64,000 nucleotides of DNA from Umbilicaria muhlenbergii (GCA_000611775.1 KK106981.1:1607507-1671506), one strand, 5' to 3'. Positions 21,531 to 34,640 are shown, counted from the first letter of the stretch. Translations and numbers: made by a program. The notes: a model not told the origin generated them from the letters alone.

Positions 21531-24184
21531 TTACATGACGATGCATTCCCTATCCGGTTTCTCCGCCCTGTTCTTCCCCTTCATGAGATGAGTATGCGGC
21601 CTGGGCTTGCTCTTCTCCCTCTTGTCCTTCTTCAACTTCGACTTATCCGCTCCATTGGCGGCATCTGGATTCTTCAACGCCTCCAATGTATTCTCGGTCG
21701 AGTCTGCTGTCTCCCTCGAGCCTCTCCCAGTCAACCGTGATAATGTCGTGCTCAGCCTACTCTCCCGTGTCTGACTACCCGCCCGACTCCCAGAACCTGC
21801 TGTATCGACCTTCGATTCACGACGGGATACAGTCAAGTTATTGGGGTCAAGTCTCGTGTTGTCCACGCTAGTATCGGTCAGACTTATGCTCACACGCCGA
21901 TCGCTCGTTATGCTTAGCCGCCCACGTGGAACCTCCAAAGATGGTCGTTCGAAATTGCCGCGTCCAATATCTGAAATGTCTTCTATCTCTCCGACTTCTG
22001 GTGCCTCTTCGATGGAGTCGTGGCTGTTTTGATTGTTGCCACAAAGGCCTGCAACACCAGAATCCTTGCTATCGGATTCGGAGTACGAAGGAGGTTTTTC
22101 TTCGTGAGATACATAGACTGGTTCCTCCTCGATTGGCTGGACCTGATAGTATAGCAAATAAGGTGTCTCATCTCTCAAAGCTTGTTTTATATCGACGTAA
22201 GAGACTCGATTGGAAGCTAAGTCGTCAAAGCGCATCCAGCAATCATGGGGTCCATTGTCCGCTGCAGTCGAATCGGGCCCAGCGTTCGAGGCTTGACCGC
22301 GGTTCAGGGCGATGTAATGTCCAGAATCGACAGTATTCCCACGATGACACACCACGGACTGCAACGAGAGCTTGAAATTGCCAAAGACGGGGCCGTCTTC
22401 CTCCATATTGTCATCTTGGATGAAATGAGGAAGGCCTATCTCTAACGGTATATCAATGTACGTATCACGGCGGACAGCTTTACCATTCGGCGCCATGGAA
22501 TATCGCTTGAGACATAGTCCTAGGACAGGTCGTTTCGACGCGAAATGATCTGCTACTTGCGAATCACTGGTCCCAGTGTTTGCAGTGTACCAAGCTGAAC
22601 GTCATATTAGTCATTCCATGTATGCCAATGTGCTAGAGGACCCACGAATCAGGCTGAAAATTTGCCAGGCAGGCATCATGATCTCTTTTCTGATGCTGCC
22701 CGAGCGCTGCCGACTGGTTTGGCTTGCTCCACTCCCGCCTGCAGGTTGATCGCCCAAGATTTCACCTTTTTCGTCGAGATATCGCTCCTGAATTATGCTA
22801 GACATTCGATTTCTATTTTGGGTGGGCCTTAGAGGTGATGGAGCAGAAGTGTTAGTCTGGCGGGAAGTTGACGCCGGCGAAGCAGGAGGTGAGTCTTCCA
22901 CTTCGGCCATCTCGATATGAAATGCGTTGGCTTTGTTGCTGTCAATGTCAACATCATTGGAGCCCCTAGAGCGAATCGAACCCCGTGTGCCTTTCCGCTC
23001 CATATAACGCTTCACCTCAATGCGGTTGTTGAAATACGTTTCTAAGCAGTCCTCTAAGGTGACGACAGTGCCATCGGTTGGTTCTTCTGGAATAGCAACC
23101 TCCAATAGCCGCTCATTAACAAATTTGTGGTCATCGGTAACATCTTCTTTGCCGGTATGAAATATGTCCATCTTCAGGGTGAGTAAAGGCAAAGCAAGTT
23201 TTCCTGTGATAAATGTAAATGCTTCCGAGGCATCTTGCTGCCTCAGCGCGCCGGCTTCTTTCCAACCACACTCTACGAGGGCGTCCTGAAGATTCATCGT
23301 CTACCGTGATAGTTATTGTTAGTATATGGGAAATGGGTAAGTAATGTACCAAGGGAGAACATACAATATTCTCGTTAATAAGCCTGCCTGATCGCAGCAC
23401 GTTCACCCATAACCTCAGCAGCATAGCCAAGCGTTTCCGTGGTTCGTCATCGAAGGAGTTGTATAAGATTGCTTCAAAGCTTCCCAACCGTGCGAACATG
23501 GCAAAGAGCAAGGCATCCAGATAGCACGTGACACCCTTTCTGTTGATAGCCCCAAGTAGTTTCACATTGGGGTTGTACTCCCTGATGATACCCTCTTGTG
23601 ATTCTGCGAGTATGACCAGCATCTCAAACGTCTCCTGTGGATTCCCGTGCGTGTCGGTGGCCCTGAGCATGTACTGGACATCTTTCTCAGTAAAGGATGT
23701 AATGCCGACCCGAGCCAACTTCTGCTTGACTGTCTTGACCTGTAGACAAGTAAGGCTCGGTCCCATCAAATTCGCAGTATGGGCGACCTACGTTCTCAGC
23801 TTCTTCCTTCGTCGGGGGCTTGTTGTCTCCTGACGAGGAGAAGAGGCTTCTGAGAACGGTGGATGTCTGTTTTGTCTGTAAGAGCCAACGTTGAGATGTG
23901 TTAGCAGTGGACGAGTGTATGGGTGTCGATTCGAGCTGTACGTATGGAGAGCACTTGGCCTTCAGGGCGGAGAGAGCCAGGGACAAGGGAGGTAGACAAG
24001 AGTTGGGCATATGTACGTAAGGAAAGAAGCAGATAACGAAACTATCCGAGGAAGTGGAGGGGAAGGAATCCAAGGGGTTGGAACAAAAAAGGGAGTGAAG
24101 ACGGGGGAACTTTACTTTTTCATGCCCACTGGCATCACTCGTGTGCTTGTGCCGCCGACTGAGGAATCTGTTGATACTGCTCAT
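21531..24184 (-). CDS. ubiquitin-specific protease (C19) with CaaX terminus
   Basis: Five exons (24184-24116, 23875-23792, 23739-23365, 23300-22646, 22594-21531) give 748 residues. A USP-type cysteine protease that removes ubiquitin: Cys box NRKGVTCYLDALLFAMF near residue 123, QQDASEAF, PVLGLCLKRYSM and His box DSGHYIALNRG near residue 486, then DETPYLLYYQV at the domain end. A Ser-rich disordered tail follows and the protein ends in RECIVM, a CaaX box (C-I-V-M) predicting farnesylation and membrane anchoring. A second in-frame ATG at 24235 would add 17 residues (starting MKFVSLW); I chose the inner ATG only because it is closest to the body of the protein. The insertion between the Cys and His boxes is long and Ser-rich. 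Confidence 0.9.
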
Positions 24185-24235
24185 GCTGGCAGGGGTCGGC
24201 AGTGAATTGTCGGACCAGAGTGAAACAAACTTCAT

Positions 24236-24977
24236 CCGGAGAGATTGTAGAGTTGCAGCCTGGAGGAGAGTGTCGGATGCCGTGGGCGATATGCTACCGT
24301 AAGCTGATGACCAAGGCGGAGCGACGATGAGGCTGACGTTGAGAAGTCGGAAAGAGCAGCATGGCAATTGAGTGATGTATGGGGCAATGATGTTTGCTTC
24401 TCAGCAAGCACGAGACGATGACAGCGACGAGTGTGCGGTGGAGGACGGAAGAGTATGGCTATCGGTGCGTTGGTTTGGATGGGGGGCTCCCCAAGTCTCG
24501 CTCGGGCATGGCTTCGTGCTTCTGCCAGAGCACTTCGCCCTGCAGCCCCCGCGCGTCATTAGAGTTACTCCGATAATAGCCTACCTTACGGTCCCACCGG
24601 GACACCACCTCTGGCCATCAGCCTGGCGGTTTATCAAATATTCAATCAGTAAGAGAAATTTCAAGGGATGCTCGATATGTCACTGCTAGAATCAATTGAT
24701 CCCGACAGCCTCCACTTGAAGGATTACAGGATGTCGCGTTTGTTGTACGAGTTGAGTGATCCTGAGTGTCCCCACCTGGAGACTGCCGCCCTCCTGACCC
24801 TGCGCCTGCGCCTGGCCCAGACTCTAGTTGATGTTCTAACTAAATTTGACAGCGTTAGCGACTTGAATTGCGGCTTAAATTTAGACCCATGCGAAAAAAA
24901 GTGGCAGTGCGAAACGAGCATTACGATCCTAAAGTGATTCACTTTCATCACTAACCTCGCCGTCGCCATCACACATC
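24236..24977. other. divergent promoter region
   Basis: About 740 bases between the ubiquitin protease and MRPL7, which are transcribed away from each other. An open frame at 24668-24937 has no recognisable motif and was not accepted as a gene. Confidence 0.6.
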
Positions 24978-26213
24978 ATGGCAACCAAGAAGTTGCCATT
25001 GCGGATCGTCTCGACATCCGCCCGGGGATCCAGATCACTACTGTGGCAAGCTTCCCGCAATGGCCAGCGAAACGCGTCCAGCCTGTCCGGCACACCAGAG
25101 GTCTTTGAAGATCTCGACCCATCATCTTCATTGACCACGCCGGGCCCATCGGAGGACATCATCAAATCCTTCGATCCCGTGCAGCGCACTAGAAGCCGGA
25201 CAACCCAACTGCCATCCAGTCGGTACGTGCCACCCGCCCAAACACCACCCCATTTTCCCATTCTCCACGCAGCAACGAACCCTTTCCCATCCTCAGGAAC
25301 CATCCCCCACAAACTCCTCAGCTAACACCCCTCCCAGCTACCGTTTCCGCCCCCCCAAATACTACCGCGGGCCCCTCCACCCGCACCAACCACCCCGGTC
25401 CCTTCTCCCTCCCCCGCCTCCACCAAACCTACACCTCAACCCTCGCCCCGGACCTAATGACGCTCTCCTACCTCCACCACCCCCCCGGATTCCGCCCTCC
25501 GCCCCGACCCCCCCGCCTCCGCCCCTGGGACGCCACCACCTCCCCCTACAACGCCAACCGCCCCCTCCGCTCCCCCCGCGGCGGCGGCTCCGTCCTCCCC
25601 CTCCTCCGCAAACCAATCACCTTCCGCAACGTCCCGCAGCTATCGCGCATCACGGTGCATTCGTTCCCCAAGGACGTGGTGACCAGCAGCGCGTACCTGC
25701 ACGTGGCGGGGCTGGTGTTGCAGTCGATCACGAACGTGCGGGCGACGGTGCATCGGGCGAAGAAGTCGATTACCAATTTCGGGCTGCGCGAGAAGCAGGC
25801 GGTGAGCGTGACGTGCGAGTTGACGGGCGAGGATATGTATTGTTTTTTGGCCAAGGTGGTGGATGTGGTGATGCCGAAGGTCAAGGATTATAAGGGGGTG
25901 AGTGGGGGGAGTGGGGATGGGAGTGGGAATTTGAGGTTTTCGTTTACGGGGGAGACGGTGGGGGTGTTTCCGGAGATAGAGGTGAATTATGATATGTGAG
26001 TTTTCTTACTCTTCTCTCTTTCTTTCTTCATGGAGGATTTGGGGTGTGGATGGGGGGATTGTCAAGCTAATGTGGGGGGTTGGCGGTAGGTATCCACCGA
26101 AGATGATCCCATACATCGATGTCATTGTGCACACCACGGCTACGAACGACAAGGACGCGAGACTGCTACTGAGCTCGATGGGGATACCGTTCTACGGCAA
26201 GCATGTAAATTAG
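24978..26213 (+). CDS. MRPL7: mitochondrial ribosomal protein uL5m (MRPL7), frameshifted
   Basis: Three exons: 24978-25222, 25338-25995 and 26090-26213. Conserved parts are YRFRPPKYYRGPLHPHQPP, then GPFSLPRLHQTY, RKPITFRNVP, SAYLHVAGLVLQSITNVRA, FPEIEVNYDMYPPKMIP and the C-terminal SSMGIPFYGKHVN. This is the uL5 protein of the mitochondrial large subunit. The start of exon 2 must be read in one frame (RPPKYY) but everything from GPFSLP on lies in another; exon lengths sum to 1027, one more than a multiple of three. The shift falls in CCACCCCGG near 25398, consistent with one extra C in a short C run. Either a sequence error or a real defect. The middle part also lacks about a dozen residues seen in relatives. 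The exon lies in skew island B. Confidence 0.85.
25220..26090. other. C-to-G skew island B (switch near 25640)
   Basis: From 25220 to about 25630 the + strand is extremely C-rich, with many CCCCC runs and few G. From about 25640 to 26090 it is G-rich with GGGGGTGAGTGGGGGG-type runs. The gene is on the + strand here, opposite to island A. Confidence 0.85.
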
Positions 26214-26563
26214 GACTGTATCATATCTGACTTGTTCATGTTCTGTTCCATTTCCTATCTATCGAGACAGCACAACTGTTGTACACTCCGAAAAGCTGCA
26301 TGAAGAACCCAGTGAGGATCAACAGAGGCGGCTCCGAGATTTTGGTGCATTCTGGCGCTCAGGTACAGGAGACATAGGGGGGGCGTGACGTCGTAGCAGT
26401 AGCTCGCTATGCAGAAGGAACATCGAACGTGTAGAAATACAGGCGCCAAGCACAGAGAAGCATCCAAGCACTTGCAGACGATCGGGTGGTGATAATGACC
26501 CCAGACGAAGCTCGAGCCATGCCATGCCATGCCAAGCAGAAGTCCAGAACACTCGCATGACGC
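26214..26563. other. intergenic between convergent genes
   Basis: 3' flanks of MRPL7 and STE11. Nothing else seen. Confidence 0.65.
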
Positions 26564-29500
26564 TCAAGCAATTTGTTTCAGAAACGGACTCAGCAATAAC
26601 TCATCCGCACTCGGCCTCTTCTCATGATCAATCTCAAACGTCTGTCTCAAGAACGTCTTCCCCTCCTCACTGGCATTCTCAGGCGTATTTGGCTTGGCGG
26701 AACTGGTTCCGATTTGGAAAATCGCCTGCAGCTGCGAGAAATTTGGGAAAGGGTGCGTGCCGGTGAACATTTCGACAATCAAGCAACCGAGTGACCAGAT
26801 GTCTGCCTTGCGCGTGTACGATGTCTGCTTAACGACCTCCGGAGCCATCCAGAAGACCGAACCTTGCAATGAGGGACGATGCATATGCCCACCGTTTTTG
26901 GCGGGTTGAAGGAGGGCAGACGCTTCGACACGCTTGGAGATGCCGAAGTCGGAGATTTTGATGTTTCCCTTGTTGTCGACGAGTACGTTGGCGCCTTTGA
27001 TATCTCGGTGAATGATATCTCGACCGTGTAGATATGATAGACCTGTGAGGATTTGGCGGACGAAATTGCGAATTAGGGGCTCTTGAAGTTGCCCGTACGA
27101 ATTCAGCATGGCTGCCACAGAACCGCCAGGGACGTACTCGAGGAAAATGTTGAAATGCTCATCGTCGGAATTCGAACCGAGGTATTGCACAATATTTGGG
27201 TGTTGTAGATCACGAAGGAGGTCGATTTCGCGCTTCAGGGCGGCGACCATGGCAGTTTTCTTTCGGTCAAGGTCGCTATTGCTGTTGGTAGGTACCTCCA
27301 CTTGCTTCACAGCCATCAACTCGCCGGTAAGGGCGTGAAGAGCAAGGAACACGCTGCCAAAGGAACCCTGGCCGATCAACGAACCCTGCATCCATTTGAC
27401 GTTGTCCCACGAGTCACCTTTCAGAAATTGATCCAACTCTTCGTCGGGTTCTTCGCCATCTTCCGCGATAACATGGCGGAGATGATCATTGAGGGAACCA
27501 CTGGCTTCGGTGGTAGGGCCGCTACTGCCTGATTCATCGAAATAGCTCTGTAGCCCTGTAGTGCCATCCTGCTCGGCAAGAGTGAGGTTTGCTGAGTCCG
27601 AACCACTCTCAAAGGAAACATACGACTTTCGATTTGGCTCGATGGGAGACTCTTCTTGAAGAGGCTGAAGGGAGGAAGAAGCAATAGAATCACGGTATGC
27701 CGCCTGCGGCAAGGCGAACTTTGAGACCGACAAAGGTCGAGCCGCTCCGCGAGTAGTCTGTGCTCCGCCCGTCAACCAGGTATCCGCGATATTTGGCAAC
27801 GGCGGCGCGTCCTTGAGGCTCGAAGTGAAGCTGATATTGCTCGCAACGCTGATACGGCTTGCTGCCCTGCTCAGACGTGCCGATCTACGCATAGACATAC
27901 GCACAGTCCTTTCGATCTCCTCCTTTTGGTGGTCCGGGAAGTAGGTAGTCAATTCTTGACTGATCAACTCGCTCGGCGGTCGACCACCCAGGAATTCCTT
28001 TATCTTGGGCCTTCTCGTTGTGAGCGAATCGCTCCGCTCAACGCCTTCGAGGTCCCGGATCGTGGTATTGACACTGCGCTCCCGTTCAGTCGCTACTGTG
28101 CCACGCGGGTGACGGAAGGTTGTTGCAGCCAAGGGATAGTTCACTGCTTCCCAGGGCTCACCGGTGAGTCTTTGTAGTTTCTCTGAACTTCGAGTATTAC
28201 TGCCAGCTGCTGCGTTAGCGAGCGTGTCAGGATCCTCTTGAGATATTGCAACAGCCTTCTGCAGCTCATCGGCGTCCGGCTCGCCAGCGTGAATCTTCCT
28301 AAGAATCAGTCTTCCCCGCTCTGATCCTGTCAAATTTTGGCAGATGCGCAACAGTTCTACATTCTCCAGCTTATGGCAATATGCTGGATCGGGGTTTGTC
28401 CCCTCCAACAGGTAGAAACAATAGTTTCGATGAAGATGCTCGGGCCGGTTGAGCTTCCTCAGGACCGAGAGAATAATCTCGTCCACAGTCTTACAGCCCT
28501 TGATATCAACAGCTTTCGTTTGTCCGCCGTCGTAGATAATCCGAATAACCGATGATCCTGTTGGAAGTTTACCCATCGTTGAATCAGCTGCCGACTTTGC
28601 AGATAGTGGTATGTCTCCAGGTGTCACGGGTCTTCGCCCAGAAACAGTCTTTGCAGAATCAGGTTTGTTGAAGTAGTTCGACTGGTCGACTTTTCTTGAA
28701 CTGTCAATGGGGCTCATTCCGCCGTGACGCTGTGCGAGCGGCGAGCCAGGCCTGGCAGCGTTGCTGGCTTGGTAGTTTTCCCACGCTGAAGGATCAATTT
28801 GCCGCGAATAGCGGCGATTTGCTGGAGGTGTTGGGTACGGACGTTCGCGGGTGGGATTTAGCTGGCGTGGAGATCCAGACGAGGATGGCGTGTGGGTGGG
28901 ATGGTTGTCTAGAGCTGCAATGGAGTCCTACCGACGTTAGTTGGACACTCTCACATCGAATCATATCAAGTACGTACTCGGTTGCGCTTCCTGTGGTTGC
29001 CCACAGCTTTGGTCCTCAACTGCTTGATGCCGACGAATATGCGAAGTCGGTCGCCAATCTTTTTGATACCCATCTCTTTCAGGACAATTTGGTCGCATTC
29101 AATAAGATTGCTACCGGTAACGTTGTTCGCTAGAATTATGGTCAGCCATGACCAGGAAGGTACATATATCAAACAAAGTTGCTGTGAAAGGGACAAAGAG
29201 TGTTACAACACAGGGACAGGTATGAGAGTAAGCTCGCACAAGTAAGGGATAGCAAAGCGCAAGGTATAGATGTAGATCAAAGGCGAACCTGGGTTTCTGC
29301 TAAAATCTGAAGAGAGATGTGCGTGGAGCATTCTGACCTTTGAAGAGATGCTCATATTGGGAGCAATTAATACTTCTCAGCCATTCTCCCACGCGTTTCT
29401 CATTCCAAGTCCTGTGAGAGAGAAAATGTTAGTATGCCCTAAGTTGACAGAGCCTTACAAGGGACTCACTTAACCGAATCGGGTCCTTCGAATGCGTCTG

Positions 29501-29666
29501 AGAACTCCGACTCCGTAGGGCTTGCAAAGGCGCCATTGTGCGTGCCTCCCAAAACGGGGGTCCTGTGACTCGAAAGACCTGCCGAGTACTGCCCTGCCGT
29601 CGATGCTTGGCCTGATGCCACGCCCGTTGCTGTCGGGTATGGGGCTTTGGAAGCGAGCATCGCCAT
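26564..29666 (-). CDS. STE11: MAP kinase kinase kinase STE11
   Basis: Four exons (29666-29470, 29411-29338, 29129-28978, 28927-26564) give 928 residues. A SAM domain spans about residues 67-132 (WNEKRVGEWLRSINCSQYE, then LKEMGIKKIGDRLRIF), which in this family binds the adaptor Ste50. A Ras-binding-like domain lies at about 266-345 (SSVIRIIYDGG to LENVELLRICQ). The C-terminal kinase domain (about 650-925) has P-loop GQGSFGSV, lysine in MAVKQVE, HRDIKGANVL, SDFGISK and GSVFWMAPEVV. It acts at the top of the pheromone/filamentation and osmostress MAP kinase cascades. The N-terminal exon is Ser/Thr-rich and ends ASPTESEFSDAFEGPDS, as in relatives. The first Met could also be at 29660. The large exon is intronless. 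Confidence 0.95.
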
Positions 29667-31631
29667 CTCCTGGATACTTCAGCTCTATCCCCTCATGTGT
29701 GTTGGCTTCAGGGCGGTCATCCGACGATATCGAGTGATATGGACGTCCTTTTTTACGCCCCCGAGATCGCCTCCACCCGCCTGTGGTGTAGCTGCCAAAG
29801 CGCGCGAAGTCGAAGATCAATTGCTCGTGGAGTCCGCAAGGCAGGTGAGGTGGTTGTCGTGGTGTGTGATCTTGGATGTCGAACGTGAAGGCTATTCTTA
29901 TCTGATGAGGAACAGCGAGGACAAAGAGAAAGCAGGACCTTTGATGGTTTGCAACTAAAGGTGAGATGAAATTCAGACACGGTGCTTTCGCGTTGGCGGT
30001 TTGAGTCGGAGGATGTGATCTTCGACACGGGTCTCAGGAGTCTAAGACAGCTGCAGCGGCCGAGGTCTTGGATTGACAACGACCCAACGTTGCTCCTTGC
30101 GGCGACCGGGTTGCCGCACAAGAGTGTTTATTCGCAAAGATCGCTTGATGAAGTGAAACGCAGTGTGAGGTCAGCACGGTGAGGCGAGATCTTCTTTGGC
30201 GATGTCGCCCAATGCAGCTCAGCTGTCAGATGCTGCAGGTTGCAGACGCTGTTTGGTGCGACAATGTCGGTAGCTTCCAACATTAGAGGGGCTCGAGGGG
30301 CTTTAGGCAAATGAATAGAGAGGTGACGATGTACGTGATAACGAGCCAACTTCCGCGTGAACATAGATTTCGATAGAATCCTTTTCTTCCACCCAAGTGC
30401 GCCGATGACCTGGCCTCAATGAATCAAGTGTGCCCTCTCACTGCGCGGCGAAGTATCGCAGGTGGAGGAGTGGTGCGTTTCTGGTCTCTGCCTCACACTC
30501 ACATTCCTTTTAATTCAGGATTTCTACGGAACACTACTATTTGTTTGTTCTCTGCTTAAGACCACTAGGCGTGCATGCGATTTGCGATTGCGGCACCGAG
30601 TGAGCAGGCCAAAAATGACATGAAACCGACTAACAAGCGCCCATGTTAGAGATCTTCGTTTACAAGCTCCCTTCAAGCCTGGGCCTCTTTACGCGTTCTG
30701 CTACGCAGCCAATAATGACGAGTCTTTGAATTCATCAAGAGAGCGACCTCCGGGCGGGGGCTGTCCCAAGAGGAGGAACTCTAAGAATATCATGTTGTTG
30801 TCTGATGCTGCTTGAGCCCCATTCATTGTCTATCATTCCTGACTCCTCTTGTACTTCATTGTATCCTACCACGAGCCTTTGCACCGAAAGTCCGAAAAGG
30901 TGCTGTGCCAAGGGCCCGCATGCCGATCAAACGGGTGTGCTGTTCATTATTGAAAGGACTGAGTGCGGATCTCTCTCGTTCCGGAGTATTGAAGGGCGAT
31001 GCGGATCGTCGTTCTTTGTCCGGAGTGGTGATACGTGACCAGAGTACCACGTACCCGTCTAAGCTGGAACAGACGATGAGGCCTTGGGGAAGGAAGAGCC
31101 TATGGTTTCAGCAACATCGATATGACGGCTTGAGCCATTACTGCTGTTCCAGGTGCGCCTCCGTGGTGAATGAGTCAACAGGACTTTTTCAGGATTATTA
31201 GGAGTTAGGTAGTCCAGCTCCAGCGTTGACTGAGACCACTGAGTCCACTGAGACCACTGAGACCCCGTAGTCGCGAATCGCGATGATCCACTAAGTCCTC
31301 CCACGTCCTCCTTAGTGCTGGCGGATCAGAGGTGCGGATTTGTGGAGTCGAACAAGCGATGACGATGGCGATTGGCGAACGAGGCGACGTGGAAGGCGCC
31401 ACGGAAGCTGCCGTGTCCGTTTCGCCCACGGTCTCTCTGGTCACCGTACTTTACGCAATATGCATTTCGAGATGAAAGCTAAAAGCTACCTAGTACTGTG
31501 GAGAGCCTCACGAGCTTAAGGTAGTGATGCAGTGGCGTGGTACGCCATCAAGCAAATACAATAGTATTGAAGGGCTAAGGAACCCTCATCATCATTCCTA
31601 AAAGTATGCAGTGACATGAGAGCTGCCAGTG
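29667..31631. other. long divergent intergenic region, STE11-VPS18
   Basis: Almost 2 kb between two divergent genes, presumably promoters and long leaders. Near 31228-31265 is a short imperfect tandem repeat of ACTGAGACC. Several open frames (for example 30805-31200) have no recognisable motif. No RNA gene recognised. Confidence 0.55.
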
Positions 31632-34604
31632 ATGGCCCTCAACCCCTCCGACGGCTATGTGGCTTCCAACAGTCTGCAGGACCTTCCAGATCCCTCCGAG
31701 CCCATCTTTAATGTGGAAGCCGTCCGCTTGCAGTTCACCATCTCATCCGACTTCGTGGCCGCGCAAGTAGCGAACAATGTGCTGGTGCTGGCCTTGTCGA
31801 CCGGGCGCATTCTACGCATAGACTTGGACAGTCCAGCCGACATTGACGGTATGCGCACATCGAACGAGTCTCATGGGATGGGCCCTGTCTAACAACAACT
31901 GGTCTTAGACATTGACTTACCCAAGAAGACTTCTGAAGTTGGCCTCATCCGCCGCATGTTCCTAGATCCCTCCGCCTCCCACCTGATCATAACGACCACG
32001 CTTGGCGAGAATTACTACCTGCACACTCAGTCCAGACAGCCGAAGACCCTCTCAAGACTGAAGGGCGTTAGCATCGAAAGCATAGCATGGAACCCCTCTC
32101 TACCCACAGCTTCGACCCGAGAGATACTTGTCGGAGCGTCAGACGGCAATGTCTATGAGGTCTACGTAGAGCCTTCAAACGAGTTTTATCGAAGAGAAGA
32201 AAAATATCTGAAAGCGGTATACAAGAGCCCGGATGGACCGATTACAGGCTTGTTTGTGGACTTGCTTCCCGATAGACCCGATTTCAGAAGGATCCTTGTT
32301 GCTACACAAAGCAGATTGTCACATTTCGTGGGCCGCATTGGCCGACATGGGCAGGAGGGTTCAGGCTCCATATTCACGAAGCTTTTTGAGACCGAGGCGC
32401 CCACCGTACATGAGGTAGAGAGGACGGCAAAGTCTACTCCGTCTCCTTTGGTCGTCTCTCCAGATCCGCCGGAAGTCTCCTACGGGGAAGGATCTGATGC
32501 GGAACGTATCTTCGCATGGCTCACTCCAGGAGGGCCCTTCTATGGCAAATTACAAACATCTCCCAGTCCTTCAACGCTTGGCAGTAAAGTCATGAATGAT
32601 GCCAAGACATTCCCAAGATCCCAGATACCTGCCTCCGAAAATTCCACAGGCCGTAGAAGACCTACCCAAGACCCAATAGTGGGAATTGCCTTAACTCAAT
32701 GGCATATTCTATGTTTTGTCGAAGGCAGAATCGTGGCGATAAACAGGCTTGATGAGCGTATTGTTTACGACCAGGTGATACTTGAACCGGGGCAGAGCGC
32801 TTTGGGGTTATTAGCGGATCAGAAGAAGAATACATTTTGGCTCTTTACCACACAAGAGATTTTCGAGATCGTGGTGACTGATGAGGACCGAGACGTGTGG
32901 AAGATCATGCTAAAAGAACAAAAGTTCGATGCGGCTCTGCAATACGCCAAGGACTCAGTCCAGAGGGATGCTGTGGCGACAGCATCTGGTGACTATCTCG
33001 TGAGGAAAGGTCAATTCTTGGAGGCTGCAGGCGTATACGGGAAGAGCAGCAAACCGTTCGAGCAGGTTGCGTTGACTTTTATCGATAATGGCGAACAAGA
33101 TGCCCTACGGAGATATCTCCTAGCCAAGCTTTCAGCATACAAGAAATCTTCCATAATGCAGAGAACAATGATCGCAAGCTGGCTTACTGAGATCTTCATG
33201 TCGAAGTTAAATTCCCTGGACGATACAATCACTACAAAAGCCGAATTGTCAGAAAATACCAGCACTGCGGACACCATGGATGAGCTTGCCATACTACGCA
33301 GAGAATTCCAAGACTTTGTTACCAGATACAAAGGAGACTTAGACCGGAAAACGACTTACGAGATCATCAGCGCCCATGGGAGGGAGCAAGAGCTGCTAGC
33401 CTATGCTACGGCAATCAATGACTACAACTACGTGCTTTCATACTGGGTGCAAAGGGAACGATGGTCCGAATCCTTGAGTGTACTCAAAAAGCAAACAGAG
33501 CCAGCCATCTTCTACAGATACAGCAGCGTACTCATGACCCATGTCGCCACCGAACTCGTCGATGTACTAATGAGACACCCCGATCTCAACCCCCGCAACC
33601 TCATCCCAGCTCTCCTAAACTACAACAAAGACACACGGATCCCACTCGCCCAGAATCAAGCCGCCCGCTACCTCCTCTTCGTCATCAACCAACTCCACTC
33701 CACCGACGCCGCCGTTCACAACACCCTTATCTCCATCTACGCCTCCCATCCCTCCCCCTCCGAATCCGCCCTCCTCTCCTACCTCGAAACGCAATCCCTC
33801 GCCCCCACCCCCCTCTACGACGCCGACTTCGCCCTCCGCCTCTGCATCCAGCACTCCCGCATCCAATCCTGCGTGCACATCTACAGCTCCATGCACCAAT
33901 ACCTCAGCGCCGTCACCCTCGCCCTCAAACATAACGCCATCGACCTCGCCTCCCTCGTCGCCGACCGCCCGGACTCCAGCCCGGCTCTGCGCAAAAAACT
34001 CTGGCTCGCGGTCGCCAAGAAAGTCATCCGCAACCAAGGCACCGGCAGCATCAAGACCGCCATCGATTTCCTCAAACGCTGCGAATTGCTGCGGATCGAG
34101 GACCTGATCCCGTTTTTCCCGGACTTTGTCGTCATCGACGACTTCAAGGACGAAATCTGCGCGGCCCTCGAGTCGTACTCTCGCCATATCGACGCGCTCA
34201 AGGCCGAAATGGACGAATCCGCCCACACGGCCGCGTCGATCAAATCCGACATCCGAGCGCTCGATCGCCGCTACGCCATTGTCGAACCGGGCGAACGCTG
34301 CTACATCTGCCGGCTCCCGCTGCTGGCGCGGCAGTTCTTCGTTTTCCCCTGCCAGCATGGATTTCACAGCGAGTGTTTGGGGAAGAAGGTGCTGGAGCAG
34401 GCGGGGCTGACGCAGAGGGGGAGGATCCGCGAGTTGCAGGCGAGTTTGGGGAGGGGGCGCGGGGGGGAGAGGAGGGAGAGGGAGGTTCGGGAGTTGGATG
34501 GGTTGGTGGCGGGGCAGTGCGCGCTTTGTGGGGATGCGGCGATTAGGCGGGTGGAGGAGCCGTTTGTGGGGGAGGGGGAGGGGGGGGAGGAGTGGGCGCT
34601 TTGA
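31632..34604 (+). CDS. VPS18: vacuolar sorting protein VPS18 (Pep3)
   Basis: Exons 31632-31848 and 31909-34604 (60-base intron) give 970 residues. The N-terminal half is the Pep3/Vps18 beta-propeller (VGLIRRMFLDPSASHLI, then WLTPGGPFYGKL); the middle is the alpha-solenoid (VWKIMLKEQKFDAALQYAK, GREQELLAYATAINDYNYV). Near residue 870 begins a C-terminal RING-type zinc finger, CYICRLPLL, then CQHGFHSECLGKKV and a distal CALCGD pair. Vps18 is a core subunit of the HOPS and CORVET tethering complexes on vacuole and endosome and supports fusion. Between the RING half-sites is a Gly/Arg/Glu-rich insert and the protein ends GEGEGGEEWAL; both fall in the G-rich arm of skew island C, so the amino-acid bias may follow from base composition. 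Start is the ATG at 31632; an in-frame GTG precedes it. Confidence 0.95.
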
Positions 34605-34640
34605 TTGGGGATGTGGGAGGTTTGGTTGGGATGGAGTGGA
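33540..34640. other. C-to-G skew island C (switch near 34200-34350)
   Basis: Inside the last third of VPS18, codons are overwhelmingly C-ending from 33540 to about 34000; the sequence is balanced but GC-rich to about 34320, then G-dominated to 34640 (GGGGAGGGGGCGCGGGGGGG-like). Upstream parts of the same exon show no such bias. Confidence 0.8.

Noticed and set aside
33461-34367. Long open frames in other frames and antisense within VPS18
   Set aside because: They arise from the extreme C/G bias of skew island C, which removes stop codons from several frames; the VPS18 frame has the family motifs.
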